A DNA stretch of 8,674 nt from positions 1-8,674 of the forward strand of contig JAHEOI010000224.1 of NCBI GenBank assembly GCA_018610125.1, given 5' to 3'. Below the pieces are notes generated by a model. The model had not been told where the DNA came from and made no database searches. It saw nothing but the letters and a program-made list of their open reading frames with translations. Positions 1-5,730 of this stretch are shown here, one piece after another. Numbering within the stretch: position 1 is the first letter of the stretch; every line of letters starts with the position of its first letter. The position numbers were made by a program, and so were the translations under genes. The DNA is from Verrucomicrobiota bacterium. GTDB lineage: Bacteria > Verrucomicrobiota > Verrucomicrobiia > Limisphaerales > JAHEOI01.

Positions 1-71
1 AAAGAATTACGCCTCTCCTTAATGATCTTGTGTCAAGCATAGGTTAGAGGAACCTCAGAGCAATCTCACGG
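1..71. other. Tail of upstream unit, no identifiable gene
   Basis: This stretch precedes a plus-strand terminator, so it is probably the 3' end or 3' UTR of a plus-strand transcript that starts outside the window. All three forward frames meet a stop early (at 20-22, 40-42 and 45-47), leaving at most about 14 codons, too few to identify. A small 5-bp dyad, AGGTT/AACCT, lies at 41-55. I see no tRNA or other recognisable RNA here. Confidence 0.4.
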
Positions 72-110
72 AAACAGGCGCCTTATGCGTAAGGCGCCTG
101 TTTTGTTTTA
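72..110 (+). terminator. Strong Rho-independent terminator
   Basis: A perfect 11-bp stem (75-85 pairing with 90-100) closes on a TGCG tetraloop (86-89). It is followed at once by TTTTGTTTTA (101-110). AAA at 72-74 can extend the stem by pairing with the first Ts. The T-run lies only on the plus-strand side, so it acts on rightward transcripts and should separate whatever lies upstream from ptsN. Confidence 0.9.
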
Positions 111-139
111 TCGGCCCAATCTGTCACAGGTTGGGCCGA
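111..139. other. Perfect second hairpin just after the terminator
   Basis: TCGGCCCAA (111-119) is exactly complementary to TTGGGCCGA (131-139). Inside it a T-G wobble and CTG/CAG extend the stem to about 13 pairs around a TCA loop. The hairpin has no T-run on either strand, so it is not an ordinary intrinsic terminator. It begins one base after the T-run of the preceding terminator. It may lie in the ptsN leader if the promoter is upstream of it, or may stabilise a 3' end. Its function is not known. Confidence 0.75.
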
Positions 140-270
140 AAATTGGGCAGACTCCGGGAATCAAAACGCTTTTCCATTCCTGCGTTCGGGTGCTAGGGTA
201 ATTGCCCAAGGCGGGGGGAGATGCGCCCATTGCAAATCATTATTGAGCTGATTGGACCCAAAAGCGTGGC

Positions 271-276
271 CGGAGG
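271..276 (+). promoter_or_regulatory. ptsN ribosome binding site, short spacing
   Basis: CGGAGG sits only three bases before the ATG at 280. This is a strong Shine-Dalgarno core but closer than the usual 5-9 nt. The start is still favoured because the encoded N-terminus (MKLADILQKDRIV) is the normal beginning of the family. Confidence 0.6.
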
Positions 277-279
277 CAT

Positions 280-750
280 ATGAAACTGGCGGATATTCTG
301 CAAAAGGACCGGATTGTCACTGAGCTTGAAGCGACCGATCGCTGGGAAGCGATCGAGGAGCTGATGAGTGTCTTGGTCCGTTGCGGTAAAATCAGCCCGG
401 AACATCGGGACGAAGTGACGGCGGTTGTCAAGAAACGGGAGTCCTCGATGAGCACCGGGATCGGGTTTGGTGTTGGTATACCCCACGCTTCCACGGAACT
501 GGTCGATGAGGCGGTAGGGGTGTTGGGGCGGTCATTGAAAGGGGTCAATTTTGATGCCTTGGATAATCAGCCGGTACAGCTCGTGATGCTCTTTCTGGTG
601 CCGCAAGGCCAATTTCAAAAGCACCTGCATACTTTGGCCAATATTGCTAAATTGCTTCATAATAAAGAGTTTCGGAAATCGATCGAAGCGGCCCCCGACG
701 CCGAAACGATATTCGAGATGATTGAAAGTCAGTGCTACGGGCAGTCGTAG
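280..750 (+). CDS. ptsN: PTS EIIA protein of the nitrogen/fructose type (PtsN-like)
   Basis: This 156-residue single-domain protein matches the EIIA-Ntr/fructose family in length and pattern. In this family a histidine accepts phosphate from HPr or NPr; PtsN-type proteins usually regulate potassium uptake, nitrogen and carbon balance rather than transport sugar. The active-site region GIGFGVGIPHA spans residues 60-70, with His69 the expected phosphorylated residue, preceded by KKRESSMSTG. The LVMLFLVP strand and the HLHTLANIAKLL helix (about 101-126) are also typical. There is no membrane segment and no EIIB or EIIC neighbour, which argues for a regulatory or soluble role. The usual rpoN-hpf neighbourhood is not visible; a terminator lies upstream. 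It is followed after 38 nt by argS, probably in one transcript. No confident promoter was found in 140-270. Confidence 0.92.
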   Translation: MKLADILQKDRIVTELEATDRWEAIEELMSVLVRCGKISPEHRDEVTAVVKKRESSMSTGIGFGVGIPHASTELVDEAVGVLGRSLKGVNFDALDNQPVQLVMLFLVPQGQFQKHLHTLANIAKLLHNKEFRKSIEAAPDAETIFEMIESQCYGQS

Positions 751-776
751 GCTGGGAGCCGAGTTTTTCTGCGAGA

Positions 777-782
777 AGAGGA
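777..782 (+). promoter_or_regulatory. argS ribosome binding site that fixes a GTG start
   Basis: AGAGGA lies six Ts upstream of GTG at 789. The longer open frame could begin at 732, inside ptsN, but that site lacks such a signal and would add 19 residues unlike the family. The short form is therefore chosen. Confidence 0.75.
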
Positions 783-788
783 TTTTTT

Positions 789-2528
789 GTGCTGATAACG
801 TTGTTAGAGAAGGAGCTTCGGCGAGCCGTTAGTGCGGTGCTACCCGATGTGGAGAAACCTGATGTGCGGGTCCAACCGTGTCAAAATCCGGAATTTGGCG
901 ACTACCAAACCAACTCGCTGATGTCGCTTGCCAAGGCTCGGGGCCTTAATCCGAGGCAGTTGGCCTGCGATGTGAAGGACCGATTATCGGTCCAGGATTG
1001 GTGTGAGAGTGTCGAGGTTGCCGGTCCGGGATTCCTCAATTTTCGCCTTCGCCCGGAGGCGGTGATCCATCTGATCGCCACGGCCCTCAAAGGGGACCAT
1101 CTGTTCTTCACAACGCAAAGTCCGGCTCAACGGGTCGTGATCGACTTCAGCTCGCCGAATGTGGCCAAGCCGATGCATGTCGGCCATATCCGGTCGACGA
1201 TATTGGGTGATTGTTTGGCCCGGGTCTACCGGCTATTGGGTCACCAAGTCATTACCGACAACCATATCGGAGATTGGGGAACTCAATTTGGGAAGCTGAT
1301 CGTTGGCTGGAAGGAGCAATTGGATACGGAAGCGCTTGAGCGTGATCCTTTGGCGGAGATGGATCGCTTGTATAAGGATGTCCATCAACGCTGTGAGAAT
1401 GATCCGGCTTTGTTGGAACAGGCGCGCCAGGAATTGGTGAAGCTGCAGCAAGGTGATCCGGAAAACCTGGAGATCTGGCGCCGGATGACTTCGTATTCTC
1501 AAGACCGGTTTGCCCAGCTTTATAAGCGCCTCGGCGTGAAGTTTGATTTTTCCCTTGGGGAGAGCTTTTATCAGCCCCACTTGGAGGGTGTCGTTCAAGA
1601 ACTGCTCGATCGTGGGATTGCCCAGTATAGTGAAGGGGCTGTGGTGGTCTTTTTTGAGGATCACCCCGAGCTGGCCGGCCAGCCTGCCATCATTCGCAAG
1701 CGGGATGGCGGATTCAACTATGCCACGACGGACTTGGCGACACTGGCCTATCGGTTGGAAAATTGGAAGCCGGGCGAGATTGTCTATGTCACCGATGGGC
1801 GCCAGCAATTGCATTTCAAACAGGTCTTTGAGATCTTTCGCCGATGGCATCCCGAGGCGCGGATAAAGCTGACCCACGTCTGGTTTGGCGCTATCCTGGG
1901 CGAGGATGGGCGTCCGTTTAAGACGCGGAGCGGCGAGACCGTTAAGCTTTCGGACCTTCTCGAGGAGGCGAAAGAGCGTGCGTATGGCGTCGTTTCCGAG
2001 AAGAATCCCGAGCTTGGTGAGAGCCGAAAGCAGAAAATCGCCGAGTGTGTCGGAATCGGTGCCATCAAGTATGCCGACTTGCTGCCCAACCGGCAGAGTG
2101 ACTATATATTCAGTTGGGATCGGATGCTTTCGTTGAATGGCAATACCGCGCCTTATCTCCTATACGCCTATACCCGGATCCGAAGCATCTTCCGAAAACT
2201 TCGGGAGGTGGATCCGAATGCGAGCTTAAAGGTCCAAGTGGATCCGGCGAAGGCGCGCCTTGCGGCGCAAGAGGAATGGGTGCTTGCCAAGCAATTGCTC
2301 AATTTCGGATTCGTTCTGAAAGCGGTCGCCGAGGATTATCGCCCCAATTATCTCTGCAATTACCTCTATGACCTCGCGGGGCAGTTTGCCAAGTTTTATG
2401 AGACCTGTCCGGTGCTCAAGGCTTCAGAAGAGGAGCGTGAGGTGCGTCTTGCTTTGTGCGAGCTGACGGGACGTGTGCTGAAGCTGGGCCTTGAAACCTT
2501 GGGAATTGAAACGATTGAGCGGATGTGA
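789..2528 (+). CDS. argS: Arginyl-tRNA synthetase
   Basis: This class I aminoacyl-tRNA synthetase joins arginine to tRNA-Arg using ATP, in the cytoplasm. With the GTG start it has 579 residues, close to the E. coli enzyme (577). The order is: an N-terminal tRNA-binding domain (about 1-100, with FGDYQTNSLM and GPGFLNF); the catalytic Rossmann fold, with SSPNVAKPMHVGHIRST carrying the HVGH signature at 130-133 and HIGDWGTQFG just after; the ATTDLATLAYR and YVTDGRQQLHF motifs; GRPFKTRSGE (374-383) in the KMSK-loop position, a normal ArgRS variation; and a DALR anticodon-binding domain from about 458, beginning near YLLYAYTRIRSI and ending GIETIERM. It follows ptsN by 38 nt and precedes the Hsp70 gene by 9 nt, so it is probably co-transcribed with both. 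Confidence 0.97.
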   Translation: MLITLLEKELRRAVSAVLPDVEKPDVRVQPCQNPEFGDYQTNSLMSLAKARGLNPRQLACDVKDRLSVQDWCESVEVAGPGFLNFRLRPEAVIHLIATALKGDHLFFTTQSPAQRVVIDFSSPNVAKPMHVGHIRSTILGDCLARVYRLLGHQVITDNHIGDWGTQFGKLIVGWKEQLDTEALERDPLAEMDRLYKDVHQRCENDPALLEQARQELVKLQQGDPENLEIWRRMTSYSQDRFAQLYKRLGVKFDFSLGESFYQPHLEGVVQELLDRGIAQYSEGAVVVFFEDHPELAGQPAIIRKRDGGFNYATTDLATLAYRLENWKPGEIVYVTDGRQQLHFKQVFEIFRRWHPEARIKLTHVWFGAILGEDGRPFKTRSGETVKLSDLLEEAKERAYGVVSEKNPELGESRKQKIAECVGIGAIKYADLLPNRQSDYIFSWDRMLSLNGNTAPYLLYAYTRIRSIFRKLREVDPNASLKVQVDPAKARLAAQEEWVLAKQLLNFGFVLKAVAEDYRPNYLCNYLYDLAGQFAKFYETCPVLKASEEEREVRLALCELTGRVLKLGLETLGIETIERM

Positions 2529-2537
2529 GCCGGCTGT

Positions 2538-4454
2538 ATGAGTCGAATTATCGGGATTGATCTGGGCACGACGAATTCGTTGGTCGCGACTGTTGAAAGT
2601 GGCTTCCCTTACGTAATAGCAGATTCCGAGGGGCGGCGCCTGACGCCGTCCGTAGTGAATTTTCCGGATGCCGAATCGGCCCCGGTGGTCGGCATTGAAG
2701 CGCAACGGCAGCAACCGGTCCAGCCGGCGAATACCGTCTACTCGATCAAGCGCTTTATGGGGCGACGGGGGGACGATTTGGCCGAGACGGAGAAGCAAGT
2801 GCCGTATTCGGTTCAATATGAGGCGAATGGTCCGGTCCGGGTGGCCGTGCATGGCCGGTTATGGTCGCCGGAAGCCATTTCAGCGGAGATCCTAAAAAAG
2901 GTGAAGCAGCAAGCTGAAGTCTCCCTTGAGGAATCGGTGGATCGTGCCGTCGTTACGGTGCCGGCCTACTTCAATGACGCCCAGAGGAATGCCACGAAAA
3001 AGGCAGGCGAGCTGGCGGGGCTGACCGTGGAGCGTATCGTAAACGAGCCGACTGCGGCTGCTCTGGCTTACGGACTCAACCGCTTGAAGACCAACGCCAA
3101 GATAGCGGTCTATGATCTCGGCGGGGGCACGTTTGACTTGACGGTGCTTGAGCTCAAGGAAGGGGTGTTTCAAGTGCTGGCGACGTGTGGCAATACTCGC
3201 TTGGGGGGTGACGATCTCAACCGGCGGGTGGTTGAGCATCTGACCAAGAAGATTCAGGAAGCGGGCGGTCCCGATGTTACCAGCGATCTTACTCAGCTTG
3301 CTCGACTCCACGAAGCGGTGGAAACCGCAAAAGTTCGTTTGTCCCAGGAGCTGGAAGCCGACATTGCCCTCCCGTTCCTATCGATCGATGGGTTCAATTT
3401 CCATTATCGGCTGACTCGCGAAGAGCTCGAAGGACTCACTCGCGACATCATTGCCGAGACGCGCCAGTACTGCGCTCGCTCATTGGCCGATGCCGGCATC
3501 GAGGGGAAGGAGCTCGATCAGGTCATTTTAGTCGGTGGCCAAACGCGAATGCCGTTGGTGAGGAAGATGGTCGCCGATTTCTTCAGTTGCACAGATTTCG
3601 AGCCGGTTCATGGGAATTTGAGGGTGGGTAGTGAACCGCACGAGGCTGACGGACCGCAGTTGAACACGTCTCAGAACCCGGATGAAGCCGTCGCTCTCGG
3701 CGCGGCCATTCAAGCGGAGATTCTCTCCGGCGGAATGAAAGAGCTTCTACTGCTCGATGTTACCCCGCTCTCACTGGGGATTGAAACGTACGGGGGCCTC
3801 ATGAACGTCATTATTCCCCGAAACACGACGATCCCGGTCAAGGCCGGGGAGATGTTCACGACGGCTGCCGACCGGCAACAGAGCATGCTCATCCATGTTC
3901 TCCAAGGAGAGCGTGAGCGGGCCCAGGATAATTGGAGCCTCGGTCGGTTTACCATTGAGTTTGAATCGGCACCGAAAGGGGTGCCGCGTGTCGGGGTCCA
4001 GTTCGAAATTGACGCCAATGGCATCCTCCATGTCCTGGCACGCGACACCAAGAGTGGCCGCGAGCGGGTTGTCGAAATGAAATCGGCCGTTGACGTCGAA
4101 GACACCAAGGTCCAGGAAATGGTCGAGGAATCCGTCGAGCACGCCTTTTCCGATTTGAGGGCGCGTCAGTGGGTTGAAGCGAAGATGCGGGCCCAAGAGA
4201 CTCTGGACGCCACGGAAAAGGGACTTGAACAGTGTCCGGATGAGATCGACGCAGCGCAGCGGCAGGAAATCGACCGGTTGACCCGGGAAGTGAGGGAATT
4301 GTTATCCCGGGAAGACCCTGTTACCGGGGCCGGTGATGTGGACCGACTGAAAGAGGTCGTCAGCCGGTTGGATGAAGTCACAAGGCCGCTGGCGGATGCC
4401 ATGATGGACAAAGCGATGGAGCGGATGCTCCGCGAGCAGGGAATGATCTCATAA
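2538..4454 (+). CDS. Hsp70-family chaperone (DnaK/HscA-like)
   Basis: This 638-residue ATP-dependent chaperone has the full Hsp70 layout. The ATPase domain (about 1-395) includes IGIDLGTTNS (5-14), Lys71 in SIKRFMGRR, VPAYFNDAQR (141-150), NEPTAAALAYG (169-179), VYDLGGGTFD (191-200) and LVGGQTRMP (331-339); residues expected for catalysis (Asp8, Lys71, Glu170, Asp193, Thr198) are present. The linker LLLLDVTPLSLGIET leads to the substrate-binding domain (about 410-515, HVLQGERERAQDN) and a helical lid. The C-terminus, LDEVTRPLADAMMDKAMERMLRE, resembles HscA tails rather than the acidic DnaK tail. About 22 extra residues occur near 351-378. No dnaJ, grpE, iscU or hscB gene is nearby. It may be an accessory Hsp70 paralogue; I withhold a symbol because dnaK and hscA cannot be separated here. 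The gap to argS is 9 nt with only a weak ribosome site. Confidence 0.93.
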   Translation: MSRIIGIDLGTTNSLVATVESGFPYVIADSEGRRLTPSVVNFPDAESAPVVGIEAQRQQPVQPANTVYSIKRFMGRRGDDLAETEKQVPYSVQYEANGPVRVAVHGRLWSPEAISAEILKKVKQQAEVSLEESVDRAVVTVPAYFNDAQRNATKKAGELAGLTVERIVNEPTAAALAYGLNRLKTNAKIAVYDLGGGTFDLTVLELKEGVFQVLATCGNTRLGGDDLNRRVVEHLTKKIQEAGGPDVTSDLTQLARLHEAVETAKVRLSQELEADIALPFLSIDGFNFHYRLTREELEGLTRDIIAETRQYCARSLADAGIEGKELDQVILVGGQTRMPLVRKMVADFFSCTDFEPVHGNLRVGSEPHEADGPQLNTSQNPDEAVALGAAIQAEILSGGMKELLLLDVTPLSLGIETYGGLMNVIIPRNTTIPVKAGEMFTTAADRQQSMLIHVLQGERERAQDNWSLGRFTIEFESAPKGVPRVGVQFEIDANGILHVLARDTKSGRERVVEMKSAVDVEDTKVQEMVEESVEHAFSDLRARQWVEAKMRAQETLDATEKGLEQCPDEIDAAQRQEIDRLTREVRELLSREDPVTGAGDVDRLKEVVSRLDEVTRPLADAMMDKAMERMLREQGMIS

Positions 4455-4478
4455 AAAAGTGGGACGTCGGGGACGTCC
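4453..4478 (-). terminator. Minus-strand intrinsic terminator inside repeat A
   Basis: Read leftward, the 7-bp stem GGACGTC/GACGTCC (4478-4472 with 4468-4462, CCC loop) is followed by CAC and six Ts (4458-4453). It lies about 95 nt beyond the infC stop and would end the infC transcript. Its T-run overlaps the stop codon of the Hsp70 gene on the other strand. Confidence 0.6.
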
Positions 4479-4558
4479 TCCCCCTATCAGGGGCTGACAC
4501 AGCGATAGCGGCGGCAGTCCTCTGGCGATCACAGGGGAAGACGTCGACATCAAAATAC
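4455..4558. repeat. Repeat module A in the convergent gap, with possible partner
   Basis: Positions 4455-4493 carry AAGTGGGACGTC, a GGACGTC/GACGTCC hairpin (4462-4478, GGG loop) and CTATCAGGGG. The same ordered blocks recur in the modules at 5524-5561 (inverted) and 5585-5632. Within this gap, GACGTCCTCCCC (4472-4483) is matched by the inverted GGGGAAGACGTC (4534-4545) with one mismatch, so the gap may hold two inverted modules, the second one decayed. A smaller CCCCT/AGGGG dyad lies at 4481-4493. The gap encodes no plausible protein. Confidence 0.6.
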
Positions 4559-4572
4559 CCGACCGGGCGGGT
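4551..4572 (-). terminator. Possible terminator hairpin at the infC stop codon
   Basis: Read leftward, ACCCG (4572-4568) pairs with CGGGT (4561-4557) over a six-base loop and is followed by ATTTTG. The stem begins in the last base of the infC stop codon. The T-run is short, so this is a weak first site with the stronger hairpin at 4453-4478 behind it. Confidence 0.4.
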
Positions 4573-5381
4573 CACTCGGATGTCGAGGGTGCCTCGGTTT
4601 CTTCGGGAGGCTCTCCGTTGAGATTCTCAAACGGATTCTGCTGGAGCTCCTCGTCTCCGCCTTCAATCGGTATCCGCCCTTTGTCCCCCTTCTTTTGGCG
4701 ACGGGTATCTGACTGGGAGGAATGGGAATTCTCGGCATCGGGTTGAGAGGCAGCGTGGCTCGCTTCCTCTTCGCTTTCTTCCCCGCCTTCGCCTCCCTCA
4801 CGTTGGGCATGGGCATGCGGGTTTGGAGCACGCTTCTGTCGAGGCAACGGGCTGATGACCACGTTTATTGTGCGGCCCACCATTCTTGGCGGAGCATCAG
4901 GCTGGCCATACGGACGCAGCTCCTCGATAAACCGTTGAACCACCTTCTGCCCCACCTCTTTATGGGCCATCTGTCTGCCTTTAAAGCGTAAGACCGCTTT
5001 CACCTTCATCTCCTCGCAGAGGAAATCAACGGCATGACCGATCTTGACCTCAAAGTCGTGAGGATCGATCACAGGGCTCAATTGCACCTCTTTCAGCTTG
5101 TTGCCATGCTGGTGCTTTTTGGATTCCTTCTCCTTTTTGGCCTGTTCGTACCGGTACTTTCCGAAGTTGATCAGCCGGCATACTGGAGGATCCGCACTGG
5201 CGGCCACCTCGACGAGGTCGACCCCGTTGTTGCGCGCCATTGTCAGCGCCTCGGATAACCCATACACGCCCAGCTGGCTACCATCCAACCCGATTACCCG
5301 CACCTTGCGAGCTCGGATTTTGTTATTGACGCGAGTAATCTGACTTTTATGAGGAGATCGACGAGAAGAAAAGCGCCTCAA
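4572..5381 (-). CDS. infC: Translation initiation factor IF-3 with long C-terminal extension
   Basis: IF-3 binds the 30S subunit, blocks premature 50S joining and checks start codon and initiator tRNA. The N-terminal domain is seen in RVNNKIRARKVRVIGLDGSQ (17-36), LSEALTMA and VDLVEVA. The linker region is DPPVCRLINFGKYRYEQAKK. The C-terminal domain runs from about 95 (KLKEVQLSP, HDFEVKIGHAVDFL, KVKAVLRFKGRQMAH) to INVVISPLP near 180. E. coli IF-3 ends at 180 residues; this one runs to 269, adding about 85 residues rich in Glu, Gly, Ser, Gln and Pro that look disordered. The start is TTG at 5381-5379, five bases after AAAAGAGG. An in-frame stop lies shortly upstream and no other NTG codon intervenes; a non-standard start is a hallmark of infC autoregulation in E. 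coli (AUU there). No rpmI or rplT follows: infC is alone on its strand. Confidence 0.96.
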   Translation of the reverse strand: MRRFSSRRSPHKSQITRVNNKIRARKVRVIGLDGSQLGVYGLSEALTMARNNGVDLVEVAASADPPVCRLINFGKYRYEQAKKEKESKKHQHGNKLKEVQLSPVIDPHDFEVKIGHAVDFLCEEMKVKAVLRFKGRQMAHKEVGQKVVQRFIEELRPYGQPDAPPRMVGRTINVVISPLPRQKRAPNPHAHAQREGGEGGEESEEEASHAASQPDAENSHSSQSDTRRQKKGDKGRIPIEGGDEELQQNPFENLNGEPPEETEAPSTSE

Positions 5382-5386
5382 GCAAA

Positions 5387-5394
5387 CCTCTTTT
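5387..5394 (-). promoter_or_regulatory. infC ribosome binding site deciding the TTG start
   Basis: Read leftward, AAAAGAGG precedes TTG by five bases (TTTGC). This is the best Shine-Dalgarno in the area and supports TTG over the internal ATT (codon 15) or any later codon. Confidence 0.75.
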
Positions 5395-5452
5395 GGTTGA
5401 TGTTATACTTGGTTTTTCGATCGTATTGTCGCATTGACCTGTTCACTGATTT

Positions 5453-5481
5453 AAAATAATAGAACGTGCACGCCGTGACAA
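5453..5481 (-). promoter_or_regulatory. Candidate infC promoter
   Basis: Read leftward, TTGTCA (5481-5476, 5 of 6 matches to the -35 consensus) is followed after 17 bases by TATTTT (5458-5453, 4 of 6 matches to the -10). This would give a leader of roughly 65 nt. A closer alternative -10, TATAAC, lies at 5407-5402 with a poorer -35, and would give a very short leader. Promoter consensus in this lineage is assumed, not known. Confidence 0.35.
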
Positions 5482-5523
5482 ACGCAAGTCCAAAACTTTT
5501 GACCAAAAAACGAATGGGTTCCC

Positions 5524-5561
5524 TCCTCCTTGATAGGGACGTTCTCCCGGACGTCCCACTT
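5524..5561 (-). repeat. Repeat module B (inverted relative to A and C)
   Basis: Read leftward it gives AAGTGGGACGTCC, then ACGTCCCTATCAAGGAGG, the same ordered blocks as module A. Its core hairpin is GGGACGT (5536-5542) with ACGTCCC (5551-5557) around an eight-base loop. On the plus strand this hairpin is followed by the pyrimidine run ACTTCTCTCTT, so it could weakly terminate rightward transcription. Confidence 0.65.
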
Positions 5562-5584
5562 CTCTCTTGATTTCCGACATCCGA

Positions 5585-5632
5585 CAAAAAGTGGAACCTC
5601 GAGGACGAGGTCGACGTCCCTATCGGGGAGGA
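5585..5632 (+). repeat. Repeat module C, pairing with module B
   Basis: It reads AAAAAGTGGAACCTCG, a hairpin ACCTCG/CGAGGT (5596-5601 with 5606-5611, AGGA loop), then GACGTCCCTATCGGGGAGG. Its end (5614-5632) is complementary to the start of module B (5524-5542) over 19 pairs with two G-T wobbles; CCACTT (5556-5561) also pairs with AAGTGG (5589-5594). Together B and C form a 109-nt inverted repeat. On the minus strand the C hairpin is followed by TCCAC and five Ts (5590-5586), a terminator-like arrangement facing infC. Confidence 0.65.
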
Positions 5633-5641
5633 CCACAGTCT

Positions 5642-5699
5642 GAGGCAATGCCTCGCTCCCGGGCAAAGGAAATTTCGTCGTGGATTCACGGGAGCGGGG
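5642..5699 (+). other. Two mutually exclusive hairpins ahead of the DUF1015 gene
   Basis: GAGGC (5642-5646) pairs with GCCTC (5650-5654) over an AAT loop. CCTCGCTCCCG (5651-5661) pairs with CGGGAGCGGGG (5689-5699), 11 pairs with one G-T, around a 27-base loop containing GAAATTTC. The two stems share CCTC at 5651-5654, so they cannot form together. The larger one ends 31 nt before the ATG at 5731. It could be a leader structure or another repeat fragment. No T-run follows, so it is not an intrinsic terminator. I find no convincing promoter in 5632-5730. Confidence 0.5.
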
Positions 5700-5730
5700 T
5701 TGGTAAGGTGAAGGGTTAGAAAAGAATATT

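Noticed and set aside
171..199. ptsN promoter TTTCCA-17-TAGGGT
   Set aside because: Only 4/6 and 3/6 matches to the sigma-70 consensus; too weak to list.
732..788. Longer argS starting at 732 inside ptsN
   Set aside because: The 19 extra residues do not look like an ArgRS N-terminus, the site lacks a good ribosome site, and GTG 789 has AGAGGA at proper spacing and gives a normal 579-residue enzyme.
1233..1877. Minus-strand frame of 214 codons opposite argS, and a similar 230-codon one at 7485-8177 opposite argG
   Set aside because: Both lie fully inside strongly conserved genes on the other strand and their translations show no recognisable domain; they are codon-bias shadows.
1908..1937. 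Missing KMSK signature in ArgRS as a defect
   Set aside because: Many ArgRS enzymes lack a canonical KMSK; GRPFKTRSGE is a familiar variant at that position.
5434..5460. Plus-strand promoter TTGACC with AATAAT or TAATAG
   Set aside because: The -35 is good, but the spacing is 15 for the better -10 and the alternative has only 3/6 matches; transcripts would also run into module B about 75 nt later.
4455..5632. Repeats as a CRISPR array
   Set aside because: The modules are irregularly spaced, differ in sequence and orientation, and are separated by a gene; there are no regular spacers or cas genes.
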